Assembly (NCBI GenBank): GCA_024275115.1
Contig: JAJRZT010000077.1
Location: forward strand, 1 to 44,792
Source: Gammaproteobacteria bacterium
Lineage (GTDB): Bacteria > Pseudomonadota > Gammaproteobacteria > UBA6429 > Thiohalophilaceae
DNA: 44,792 bases
Reading direction: 5' to 3'
Made by a program: the position numbers and the translations under genes
The notes under the pieces: generated by a model
What the model was told of the DNA's origin: nothing
Seen by the model: the letters and a program-made list of their open reading frames with translations, nothing else
Databases searched by the model: none
Part shown: in pieces, positions 1 to 7,094 of the stretch
Numbering within the stretch: the first letter of the stretch is position 1
Layout: every line of letters starts with the position of its first letter

Positions 1-123
1 GTTGAAAATGCCTTTGCCAGAATTAAACATTTTCGAGCAATAGCAACAAGATACGATAAACTGGAACGAAACTATTCCGCTATGCTTGTTCTCGCTTTTA
101 TAATGATGTGGATAGCAATGTGA
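1..123 (+). pseudogene. IS5-family transposase, C-terminal tail (gene runs off the window's left edge)
   Basis: Frame 1 from the first base reads ENAFARIKHFRAIATRYD and continues to a TGA at 121-123. This is the conserved C-terminal end of IS5-family (IS427-like group) DDE transposases, with the final catalytic Glu region in ENAFARIK. Only 40 residues are visible, so the rest of the element lies outside the window and it cannot be said whether the transposase is intact. The bases just after the stop (about 124-136), read in reverse complement, give GGGGCTGTTGATCTTT. That resembles the terminal inverted repeat of such elements, so the insertion sequence probably ends near position 136. Confidence 0.8.
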
Positions 124-923
124 AAGATCAACAGCCCCTAGTTATAGCTCTAATTACTATTGCTTGTGCAACTTTAATAACAGCAATCAGTAACCTATTC
201 GGCTTTATACCTGAATTTGTCATTGCGCAGGAAAAAATGATTGCACTACCAGCAATTGCAATAAGTTCTGGCGTTCTAATAGCATCAATTACATATCTTC
301 GTGATAAGACTTATCAAGCAACAGATAGGAAAAGAAAGAGCGATGAAATATACTTGAAATTAGCAAGGGATTCGTTCGATGAAGTTTATGAGCTTTTAAA
401 AGATAAAAACAATGACAGAATTTCATGGGTTAGAGCATCTAGGCTATTGCTGCAAACACTTGCACTCAAAAATGATATTAAAACGCCGGATATACTTAAA
501 GCATTTATAATTGCTGAAGAACGACTTAGAACAGAACTCTACCGCTCATTGTCCGTAAAATCGAGTAGGCACAGTAATCGTCAGCCGCTTCCTCCCCAAT
601 TTTTTTATGGCATAGAAGACTGGGAGACTGAAAATTCTTTAGATGAAGCAGCGATAAAAGCTAGTGACAAAATAAAAGCTCATCGTGTTGTCATCGATAA
701 CAACATACCAGAATCTAACTTGAAACCTTTATCTAAGAAAACTGTAATAGCTATATATGACTTCTTAAAATTTCCAGAGGATTATGACGACCCCCTCTCA
801 GAAGTAAATGACTGGACAGATAATTGGGAAGATACTCATGGCTTAGACCAGGGCGCGAAAAGGTATGTAGCACATATAAGTGAAAATTATGTTGTTAATG
901 GCAAACTACATAAAAGAGGCTAA
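108..923 (+). CDS. Cassette-borne hypothetical membrane protein, 5' end possibly replaced by the IS
   Basis: A 271-residue protein not recognised as a known family. The N-terminus has two hydrophobic segments, about residues 11-33 and 43-63. A charged, probably cytosolic C-terminal part follows (about 70-271) with a Lys/Arg-rich linker after the second segment. The only available starts are GTG at 108 or 120. Both lie inside the transposase reading frame or its stop, so the first residues are probably encoded by the insertion sequence and the native start may have been lost. The stop codon is followed at once by an attC-like site (919-1007), the normal layout of an integron gene cassette. Base composition is AT-rich compared with the core genes further right. 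Membrane location is inferred; function is unknown. Confidence 0.65.
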   Translation: MDSNVKDQQPLVIALITIACATLITAISNLFGFIPEFVIAQEKMIALPAIAISSGVLIASITYLRDKTYQATDRKRKSDEIYLKLARDSFDEVYELLKDKNNDRISWVRASRLLLQTLALKNDIKTPDILKAFIIAEERLRTELYRSLSVKSSRHSNRQPLPPQFFYGIEDWETENSLDEAAIKASDKIKAHRVVIDNNIPESNLKPLSKKTVIAIYDFLKFPEDYDDPLSEVNDWTDNWEDTHGLDQGAKRYVAHISENYVVNGKLHKRG

Positions 924-1007
924 CAAGCGCATCAACTTGACCTTTTTATACGCCGTTTCGCTTCGCTACACGTCATATAAAAAGGCCAGTTATGCGAGAC
1001 GTTAGCG
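919..1007 (+). other. attC-like recombination site 1
   Basis: The segment starts with GCTAAC right at the end of the preceding gene and ends with GTTAGC (1001-1006), giving complementary R''/R' boxes. Inside it, GCGCATCAACTTGACC (L'' side) pairs with the reverse complement of GGCCAGTTATGCG (L' side), and CTTTTTATA pairs perfectly with TATAAAAAG around a loop of about 25 nt. Length (about 90 bp), position after a stop codon and the imperfect palindrome all fit an integron attC site. The R' box departs slightly from the GTTRRRY consensus. Confidence 0.75.
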
Positions 1008-1357
1008 GTAAATAGTATTAGCAAAAAGAATTTAAAAAGCATAAGCGCAATGGGCAACCAAAACACCCTACTGGCTTCAAGTTTAAACAACGATGGTGGC
1101 ACTCGTTATTAAATCGGTAGCGTGAAAGTAACGAACCGCAATAAAAAAGTTTAATCTGTTTATTGGTGGCATTAGCCAACCATGTTAAAGTCAAAAGATC
1201 CAAAGGCAAAGGAACTCCAGTATGCGAAATAATAAATCACAAACAAGGTTCGTGGTACAACTTGCCGCTAACAAAACGCTTAAAACCGCCATGCAAGGCA
1301 CGGCTTGGACAGTTAACCGCTCGCTTTGCTCACAGTTAACTGCCATTTAGCTCAACG
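1002..1357 (+). mobile_element. Short integron-type cassette without a clear gene
   Basis: This interval runs from the GTT of the first attC-like site to the GTT of the second and so has the size of a small gene cassette. No convincing gene is present. The best coding-like stretch (about 1020-1119, plus strand) would encode a short basic peptide containing KHKRNGQPKHPTGFKFKQ, but it has a stop immediately upstream and no ATG, so it looks degenerate or unusually initiated. The long reverse-strand reading frame over 1018-1209 has no ribosome binding site and is probably chance. Confidence 0.5.
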
Positions 1358-1362
1358 TTATA
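1267..1362 (+). other. attC-like recombination site 2
   Basis: GCTAAC at 1267-1272 faces GTTATA at 1357-1362. The flanking AACGCTTAAA is partly complementary to TTTAGCTCAAC, as expected for L''/L' boxes. The centre folds through CAGTTAAC (1310-1317) against GTTAACTG (1335-1342). Size (96 bp) and folding match attC sites. The R' box departs from GTTRRRY, so a covariance-model search would be decisive. Confidence 0.6.
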
Positions 1363-1711
1363 TTTTAAAAATTTTAATGGCTTATCCAGTTCACAGTAAA
1401 CCTTAACCGGGCATTTACACTCAAAGACCTCAGTACAAACAAAGCATTATCAGTATGTACAAAATTAGATTATTTACTTACTAATACAACAGCCAACTAC
1501 ACAATACTTTTTACTCGCTACACATTTTGCAGGTTTACAAAATACAGCGGTATTCGCCATTAGAAGGTGCCAGCTATTAACAGGTGGCAACCAATGCCGG
1601 TGCCGCCTTCCCCTTTCATCGTTGCCAGTTCCTTTTTCAAAAAACATTTACATTGGCTGCAAAGGTGCTGTAAGTTATGGGTAATTCAATGGGTTGCGGC
1701 AATACGAAGAG
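1363..1711. other. Intergenic stretch, possible third cassette remnant
   Basis: About 350 bases without a clear gene, between the second attC-like site and the left inverted repeat of the transposase element. The only item of note is a 57-codon reverse-strand reading frame at 1474-1647 whose C-terminal half holds five cysteines (residues 37, 42, 49, 53 and 54). It has no good ribosome binding site and may be chance. No clear attC site closes this stretch, so it may be a cassette interrupted by the transposon. Confidence 0.4.
1474..1647 (-). CDS. Possible small Cys-rich peptide (very uncertain)
   Basis: A 57-residue reading frame opened by ATG directly after an in-frame TAA. The N-terminal half is basic. 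The C-terminal 28 residues have an internal Met at residue 30 and five cysteines, including a terminal GCC. No homology is recognised, the ribosome binding site is poor, and a frame this short can occur by chance. It is listed because it is the only coding-like signal in this stretch and the cysteine density is unusual. Confidence 0.15.
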   Translation of the reverse strand: MFFEKGTGNDERGRRHRHWLPPVNSWHLLMANTAVFCKPAKCVASKKYCVVGCCISK

Positions 1712-1739
1712 GGGGACACCGATAACTTAATAACTTAAC
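1712..1739 (+). repeat. Left 28-bp inverted repeat of the transposase element
   Basis: Begins GGGGACACCG and carries two tandem copies of ATAACTTA near its inner end. It is the exact reverse complement of 2802-2829 over all 28 positions and lies 43 bp upstream of the transposase start. Confidence 0.95.
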
Positions 1740-1782
1740 GATAAAATTTGATTTTAAAAAAATAAACCGTTAGATTAAAAGT

Positions 1783-2814
1783 ATGCCAAGGATGGGTCGA
1801 TTACATATAGATGGAGGTTATTACCATGTCATGGGGCGTGGTCTGGAGCGTCGTCGAATATTTTCTGGTAATGACGATAAAGAAGACTTCCTGGAACGTC
1901 TTGGTATTGGTCTGACACAAACGAATTGTCAATGCTTAGCTTTTGCCGTTATGTCTAATCACTACCACTTGCTTATTCGAGTATCCAATCAGCCACTTAG
2001 CTTCCTAATGAGTAAATTACTGAGTGGGTATGCAACGCAATACAATCGCCGAAAAAATAGAAGCGGTTATGTCTTTCAAAATCGTTACAAATCTATTTTA
2101 TGTGATGCGGACAATTATTTACTGGAGTTAATTCGTTATATCCACTTAAACCCACTAAAAGCAACGATGGTTGAAAGTATTGATGCGTTAGATCGTTATC
2201 GTTGGACAGGCCATGCGGGTTTAATAGGAAAGCATATACAAAGATGGCATCCTCGTCGTGAAGTATTAAAATTATTTGGGCGCAGTAGAAAAACAGCTTT
2301 AAACTGTTACCGAAATTTTATTGAAGAAGGTGTCAATGCAACAGTAGATAAAGATTTATCGGGTGGTGGTTTAGTCAGAAGTTATGGTGGGTGGGAGTCG
2401 GTTAAATTACTAAGAAAAGAACATGAAGTTAGAATAGGTGATGAGCGTATTTTAGGCGACAGTGATTTTGTTGAATCCGTTTTAAGAAGCGATATTTTAA
2501 AAATAAACAAACAAACGGATTGGCAGAAGAAAGGCTGGGATATAGAACGGCTAGCAATACGTGTATGCGATTATTGTGATATCAAGCCTGTAGAGTTGTT
2601 ACAAAAAGGGCGACAGAACGCAGTTTCGACAGCGAAAAGTTTAATTTGCTTTTGGGCTATGAACGAGCTGGGGTTATCCTCCACGGAATTGGTTGCATAT
2701 TTAGGTGTTAGCCAGCCAGCAATTTCCAAGGCAACTAAACGCGGTGCGGATTATAGTCAATGCAATGCACTGGAGTTTAAAGATCTGATGAAGCAGGATG
2801 AGTTAAGTTATTAA
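1783..2814 (+). CDS. REP-associated-type tyrosine transposase (Y1, HUH) with C-terminal HTH
   Basis: A 343-residue protein. Residues 1-150 form a Y1 transposase domain (Transposase_17/IS200 type). The HUH motif His60-Tyr61-His62 is in MSNHYHLLIRV and the probable nucleophile is Tyr119 in LIRYIHLNPL. The C-terminal part (about 250-330) resembles a DnaA-like/Trp-repressor-like helix-turn-helix, with LSSTELVAYLGVSQPAISKA. This architecture is typical of longer RAYT proteins, which act on single-stranded palindromic DNA. All catalytic residues are present and there is no frameshift, so it could be active. The ATG at 1783 is the natural start; upstream bases are AT-rich with only a weak Shine-Dalgarno. 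The stop lies inside the right inverted repeat. Confidence 0.9.
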   Translation: MPRMGRLHIDGGYYHVMGRGLERRRIFSGNDDKEDFLERLGIGLTQTNCQCLAFAVMSNHYHLLIRVSNQPLSFLMSKLLSGYATQYNRRKNRSGYVFQNRYKSILCDADNYLLELIRYIHLNPLKATMVESIDALDRYRWTGHAGLIGKHIQRWHPRREVLKLFGRSRKTALNCYRNFIEEGVNATVDKDLSGGGLVRSYGGWESVKLLRKEHEVRIGDERILGDSDFVESVLRSDILKINKQTDWQKKGWDIERLAIRVCDYCDIKPVELLQKGRQNAVSTAKSLICFWAMNELGLSSTELVAYLGVSQPAISKATKRGADYSQCNALEFKDLMKQDELSY

Positions 2815-2829
2815 GTTATCGGTGTCCCC
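2802..2829 (+). repeat. Right 28-bp inverted repeat of the transposase element
   Basis: Exact reverse complement of 1712-1739, ending CGGTGTCCCC and followed by a T-run. It covers the transposase stop codon (2812-2814). The hairpin formed with the left copy, or the repeat plus T-run, could also influence transcription termination. Confidence 0.95.
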
Positions 2830-2837
2830 TTTTTTTC

Positions 2838-3119
2838 ATGTTTGAGGTGGTATATGTCTGGGATTTGAAGCAACAGTTAAATCGTATAACTCGCAAATTA
2901 CGCAAGATTGAAGCCGCTGTTGAAAATAACGACAACAATGCCATGGTAATTATGAATTTTATGTATCGCGGTTCTAAGCAGCTTTATGAACTGGATGACA
3001 ATACCATTACAATGGGAAGTTTGATTAACAAGATCAATGTTCTCGATCAGCGTATGCAAGATTCGGGGTTGAGTTTGTCAACGAGTGCTTATGATCCAGC
3101 CATGTTGGATCAGTTTTAA
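2838..3119 (+). CDS. Hypothetical protein, possibly 5'-truncated by the adjacent element
   Basis: A 93-residue soluble, helical-looking protein with a basic N-terminal helix (QLNRITRKLRKIEAAVEN) and an acidic C-terminus. No family is recognised. The first ATG (2838) lies only 8 bp past the right inverted repeat of the transposase element with no ribosome binding site in front of it. GAGGTGG at 2844 is inside the frame and would fit a later start poorly. The original upstream part may therefore have been cut off by the insertion. There is 187 bp of non-coding DNA before the next gene. Confidence 0.5.
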   Translation: MFEVVYVWDLKQQLNRITRKLRKIEAAVENNDNNAMVIMNFMYRGSKQLYELDDNTITMGSLINKINVLDQRMQDSGLSLSTSAYDPAMLDQF

Positions 3120-3306
3120 TTAAAGAGGATGGAGGTATATTCGATCATCGGTTTCTTTCTTGATCGATAATGTAAACATAGAAGCTCCTGATATGTAAAT
3201 CGATTCCATAGTAGTATGGGTGGCCTTGAGAACTACGGCAAATATTGGCTGCTACGTTCATGAGCCGGAGTATTGTAAGAAACTGAAAGGCTAAAAGGAA
3301 AACCAA

Positions 3307-4194
3307 ATGAACATATTAATCACGGGTGGTACAGGATTTATTGGTTCGGCTCTATGTTCACGTTTACTGGAAAGTAAACACAATATTTTTGTGCTCAGCA
3401 GGCACCCTGAAGTAATTAAGGAACCCATTACGGGCGTTAGTAGTCTGGAGCAATTAAAGAGTGACATTGTTTTTGATGTTGTGATTAATTTAGCAGGCGA
3501 ACCTATCGCGGATAAACGCTGGAGCACCCGGCAAAAACAACGTATTTTGAGTAGTCGTATTGAGACAACACAAAAGCTTATTGCCTATTTGAAAACTTTA
3601 AAACAAAAGCCTGAATTATTCATTAGTGGTTCTGCTATTGGTTATTATGGGATTAGTAAAACAAATGACATAGTTGATGAAACAGCCCAGGGGGATACTA
3701 GTTTTGCTAGTCAATTATGCCAGCAATGGGAAGCCGCAGCGTTGCATGCTCAAGCACTTGGAATTCGCACTTGTTTATTACGCACGGGCATTGTACTGGG
3801 CAAGGGCGGCGGCGCATTAAAAAAAATGCTGCCACCTTTTAAAATAGGTTTAGGGGGAAAAATAGGCCAGGGTACACAATGGATGCCCTGGATTCATATC
3901 GATGATTTAGTGGGTATTATTTTGTACTGCATTGATAATAATAACGTAAGCGGTGCTATCAATGGCGCATCACCTAATCCAGTAACAAACCAGATATTTA
4001 CAAAAACCTTTGGGAAAGTGCTAAAGCGCCCAGCAATTTTACCTATGCCTGCGCTGGTTATAAAATTATTAATGGGGCAAATGGGGGGAGAATTGTTATT
4101 AGCAGGGAAAAAAGTCTTACCCGTAAAAATTATGGATGCGGGTTATAAATTTAAGTACGACAAATTAGAACAAGCTCTATTGGATATTGTATAA
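3307..4194 (+). CDS. TIGR01777-family NAD(P)-binding epimerase (SDR39U1/YfcH-like)
   Basis: A 295-residue atypical short-chain dehydrogenase. The nucleotide-binding glycine motif ITGGTGFIGSAL is at residues 5-16, followed by NLAGEPIADKRWS and SGSAIGYYG, all hallmarks of the TIGR01777 (SDR39U1) family. WMPWIHIDDLVGI and a C-terminal DUF1731-like segment complete the usual architecture and length. The physiological substrate of this family is not established. The start is supported by an AAGGA ribosome binding site 8 bp upstream. It stands alone between the mobile region and the methyltransferase gene. Confidence 0.92.
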   Translation: MNILITGGTGFIGSALCSRLLESKHNIFVLSRHPEVIKEPITGVSSLEQLKSDIVFDVVINLAGEPIADKRWSTRQKQRILSSRIETTQKLIAYLKTLKQKPELFISGSAIGYYGISKTNDIVDETAQGDTSFASQLCQQWEAAALHAQALGIRTCLLRTGIVLGKGGGALKKMLPPFKIGLGGKIGQGTQWMPWIHIDDLVGIILYCIDNNNVSGAINGASPNPVTNQIFTKTFGKVLKRPAILPMPALVIKLLMGQMGGELLLAGKKVLPVKIMDAGYKFKYDKLEQALLDIV

Positions 4195-4253
4195 AAAACG
4201 GCTTACAAGATTTTAATCTGAATGTGGCCACATCATAAAATTGTGAGAGATAA

Positions 4254-4937
4254 GTGGAAAAAGGAAATTTAAGTCAGGTAAAAAATATACGCCAGTATGT
4301 GCTTGATAATTCGTTAAGAGAGTCTGATATTCTCAACCGTTTAAGGCTGGAAACCGCAAAAGATTCATTATCAATAATGCAAATCCCGCCGGAACAAGGG
4401 CAATTAATGGCGCTGTTGGTTAAGCTTATTGGCGCAAAAAGAACAATTGAAATTGGTGTTTACACTGGCTATAGCACACTGTGCGTATCTCAAGCCATGC
4501 CCGATGACAGCTATACCGTTGCCTGTGATGTTAGTGAACAATGGACAAAAATTGCAAAAAAATACTGGAAGGAAGCGGGTGTTGATAAAAAAATTGACCT
4601 TCGAATAGCACCTGCATCAGAAACCCTGCAATCATTAATCGATGCAGGGCAAAATGAATCCTATGATTTTGTGTTTATTGATGCGGATAAAGAAAAATAC
4701 GATGAATATTATGAGCTGTCACTTAAACTGTTAAGAAAAGGCGGGCTCATCGCCATTGATAATGTTCTTCTTTTTGGTTCTGTTATTGATTCCAGTCTTT
4801 TAGATGGCGCTTTTCCGGAAAGTAGCATCCAGGCCATGCGAACTTTAAATGTAAAAATAAGGGATGATGATAGAGTGGATATAAGCATGCTGCAAATTGC
4901 AGATGGCATTACCTTAGTCCGCAAGAAAGAAGCCTGA
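4254..4937 (+). CDS. SAM-dependent O-methyltransferase (Methyltransf_3 / CCoAOMT-like)
   Basis: A 227-residue class I methyltransferase. The SAM-binding motif is EIGVYTGYSTL (about residues 62-72), followed by the FIDADKEKYDEYY segment and AIDNVL, which in this family hold the catalytic and divalent-cation-binding acidic residues. Length and motifs fit the cation-dependent bacterial O-methyltransferases related to caffeoyl-CoA O-methyltransferase; the acceptor cannot be told from sequence. GTG is used as the start, placed after GAGAGAT. It is codirectional with the epimerase gene after a 59-bp gap. Confidence 0.9.
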   Translation: MEKGNLSQVKNIRQYVLDNSLRESDILNRLRLETAKDSLSIMQIPPEQGQLMALLVKLIGAKRTIEIGVYTGYSTLCVSQAMPDDSYTVACDVSEQWTKIAKKYWKEAGVDKKIDLRIAPASETLQSLIDAGQNESYDFVFIDADKEKYDEYYELSLKLLRKGGLIAIDNVLLFGSVIDSSLLDGAFPESSIQAMRTLNVKIRDDDRVDISMLQIADGITLVRKKEA

Positions 4938-4983
4938 GCCGATAATACAGCTGCTTGCACCAACTAAAGCTAAACCATTATTT

Positions 4984-5577
4984 TTACTTGCCAGATAAAT
5001 TCAGTAATTTATTTTTTGCCCGATCATACTGTCTGGCTGTGATGCCACCTTGTTCCAGCACTCTGCGGATTGTTTTTAACTCACCAGCGCTTTGTTGCTG
5101 CAAATTTAACTTTAAATGATCAAAGCGTCGCTGACTTTCAGTTTGCACGGTTTGAATAAAAAGCTTAAAGGATTTTTTATCTGGCAGACCATTGTAAAAA
5201 CAAACAAGCGGAACTTTTGAATGCCTGGAAACAAACACCCGGTCATGCCGTGTATAAACCATAAAAACAATCAGGCTAACTAATGTTAAAATAATAGCCG
5301 CAGCAATAAGCCAGCCTTTATAAGCGGCAGGCAATGTATCTAACACAGGTGTTAAATAAAAGATTAAGCTTATATTTACAAAAACAATAAAGCTAATAAG
5401 AGGCCTTTTTGCAAAAATAAAATGACTTTTTATTTTTGGGTCAAGCGCAACAATATCAATTAAATATTCTTTGTGGTTTTTTAATGTTTTAGAAATAATA
5501 TTAAGCGTTGTTTTGTCCTTAAAACGAAACTGGCGCTCACCAGCAAACCATTTATTCTGTTTTAATTCCAGCTTCAT
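4984..5577 (-). CDS. Inner-membrane protein with SHOCT-like C-terminus, unknown function
   Basis: A 197-residue protein. The N-terminal part (1-57) is a charged soluble domain, possibly a PH-like fold. Two membrane segments follow at about 60-78 and 88-108. The C-terminal 30 residues (GELKTIRRVLEQGGITARQYD) resemble the SHOCT short helical oligomerisation motif, with the typical GxIT turn. It ends up the likely last gene of a leftward pair with trmL, 16 bp downstream of it. No function can be assigned. Confidence 0.7.
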   Translation of the reverse strand: MKLELKQNKWFAGERQFRFKDKTTLNIISKTLKNHKEYLIDIVALDPKIKSHFIFAKRPLISFIVFVNISLIFYLTPVLDTLPAAYKGWLIAAAIILTLVSLIVFMVYTRHDRVFVSRHSKVPLVCFYNGLPDKKSFKLFIQTVQTESQRRFDHLKLNLQQQSAGELKTIRRVLEQGGITARQYDRAKNKLLNLSGK

Positions 5578-5593
5578 TCACTTCGCCATGTCA

Positions 5594-6058
5594 TTAACTG
5601 CTTCCGGCAAAGCCGCACTGACGCCACGCCTCAAATACAAGTATTGACGCTGTATTCGACAAATTCAAGCTACGGCTCTGCGGTTTCATCGGTATTCGTA
5701 AAACATTATCTTTTCCCATATCGGAAAGCAGCGATTTGGGCAGGCCACGTGTTTCAGGCCCAAACAGGAAAGCATCACCTTCTTTAAAGGCCGTGTCATA
5801 CACACTTTTTACACCATGTGTCGACAACGCAAAAACCCGTGCTGGTTTTGCGCGTGCCATGTAATCTTCTAAATTGGCATAGGTTTTGACACTGGCATAC
5901 TCATCGTAGTCCAGGCCCGCACGGCGCAGGCGTTTATCGTCCAGCTCAAAACCCAGCGGTTCAATTAAATGCAGTTGGCAGCCGGTGTTGGCACACAAAC
6001 GTATAATATTGCCGGTGTTCGGCGGAATTTCAGGCTCAAATAAAACAATATCAAACAT
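5594..6058 (-). CDS. trmL: tRNA (cytidine/uridine-2'-O-)-methyltransferase TrmL (SpoU/SPOUT family)
   Basis: The product 2'-O-methylates the wobble base of certain leucine tRNAs. The 154-residue SPOUT protein begins MFDIVLFEPEIPPNTGNIIRL (family motif 1 with the conserved N and R). It contains FGPETRGLP (motif 2) and SLNLSNTASILVFEA (motif 3), which form the trefoil-knot SAM site. The start is placed at the ATG of MFDIV; the frame extends 11 residues further but without family similarity. The gene is divergent from pyrD with about 80 bp between starts. Confidence 0.93.
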   Translation of the reverse strand: MFDIVLFEPEIPPNTGNIIRLCANTGCQLHLIEPLGFELDDKRLRRAGLDYDEYASVKTYANLEDYMARAKPARVFALSTHGVKSVYDTAFKEGDAFLFGPETRGLPKSLLSDMGKDNVLRIPMKPQSRSLNLSNTASILVFEAWRQCGFAGSS

Positions 6059-6137
6059 AATTTTTACTTCATTATTAAACAAACGCCACAATACCCTTTA
6101 TAATGTGGTACTTACAATCACATTCTGGACAAACAGC

Positions 6138-7076
6138 TTGAATACCCCAAACAGTAATTTACAAAGCCAATTCTGTGACATGACGTTTAATACGCCGCTG
6201 GTACTGCTTTCCGGCTGTGTTGGTTTTGGTGAAGAATATACCCGAATTAAAGGCTTTTCTAATCAGGATGTGGGCGCCGTTTGCTTAAAAGGCACTACGC
6301 TGGAACCACGGCTCGGTAATAAACCCCACCGTGTTTATGAAACCCCGGCGGGTATGCTGAACGCCATTGGCCTGCAAAACCCTGGCTCGCAACATGTCGT
6401 CAACGAGATTTTACCCGCACTGGATTTTAGCGAAACCCGCTTTATTGCCAATTTATCGGGTAATACGGTTGAAGAATATGCTGAAATTGCAAAAATTTTT
6501 GACGACTCCCCTATTGATGCTATGGAAATCAATATCTCCTGCCCAAACGTAAAAGAAGGCGGCATGGCCTTTGGTAATGACCCGGATATGTCAGCACGCG
6601 TGGTTGCCGCCTGCCGCAAAGTCACCAAAAAAACACTAATAACCAAGCTTTCGCCTAACCAGACGGACATTGCAGAAAATGCACGCCGCTGTATTGAAGC
6701 CGGTAGCGATGCCTTTGCAGCTATTAATACCTTAATGGGCATGGCGGTGGATATTGAAAAGCGCCAGCCGGTGATTGGCAATAACCAGGGCGGCTTGTCT
6801 GGCCCGGCGATTAAACCCATTGCGCTGTTAAAAGTGCACCAGGTACATCAGGTGTGTAAACCGCATAATATTCCTATTATTGGCCAGGGTGGCATTGCTA
6901 ACGCACAAGATGCACTGGAGTTTATTATTGCCGGTGCCAGTGCCGTAGGTATCGGCACAGCTTTATTTTATGATCCGCTGGTGTGCAATAAAATAAATGC
7001 CGGTATCAGTGATTATTTAAAACAGCACCACTTTAATAATGTGGCTGACCTGGTCGGCACACTTAAACTCAATTAA
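6138..7076 (+). CDS. pyrD: Dihydroorotate dehydrogenase, class 1B-like catalytic subunit
   Basis: Flavin enzyme of pyrimidine synthesis (dihydroorotate to orotate). The 312-residue TIM barrel has SGCVGFGEEY near the N-terminus, KGTTLEPRLGN, MLNAIGLQNPG, and the active-site loop NISCPNVKEGG with Cys135 as the class 1 catalytic base. GQGGI and GASAVGIGTAL form the phosphate-binding region near the C-terminus. Class 2 enzymes use Ser here, so this is class 1, and the sequence resembles the NAD-linked PyrDB type. The TTG at 6138 aligns best with family N-termini; ATG at 6180 is the alternative. Neither has a good ribosome binding site. The usual PyrK electron-transfer partner is not next to it. 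Confidence 0.88.
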   Translation: MNTPNSNLQSQFCDMTFNTPLVLLSGCVGFGEEYTRIKGFSNQDVGAVCLKGTTLEPRLGNKPHRVYETPAGMLNAIGLQNPGSQHVVNEILPALDFSETRFIANLSGNTVEEYAEIAKIFDDSPIDAMEINISCPNVKEGGMAFGNDPDMSARVVAACRKVTKKTLITKLSPNQTDIAENARRCIEAGSDAFAAINTLMGMAVDIEKRQPVIGNNQGGLSGPAIKPIALLKVHQVHQVCKPHNIPIIGQGGIANAQDALEFIIAGASAVGIGTALFYDPLVCNKINAGISDYLKQHHFNNVADLVGTLKLN

Positions 7077-7094
7077 GTTACTTTAGGATTTGCG

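Larger units (their letters stand above)
1712..2829 (+). mobile_element. RAYT-type (IS200/IS605-like) Y1 transposase element with perfect terminal inverted repeats
   Basis: The unit is a single Y1 transposase gene flanked by a perfect 28-bp inverted repeat (1712-1739 and 2802-2829) whose outer end is GGGGACACC. The right repeat overlaps the last codons and stop of the gene, so the repeat is part of the coding sequence. No target duplication is visible, as expected for HUH single-strand transposition. It sits between the cassettes and the first chromosomal-looking genes. Confidence 0.75.

Noticed and set aside
1018..1209. Reverse-strand 63-residue reading frame in the cassette
   Set aside because: No ribosome binding site and odd composition; the plus-strand cassette orientation and the attC sites argue for chance.
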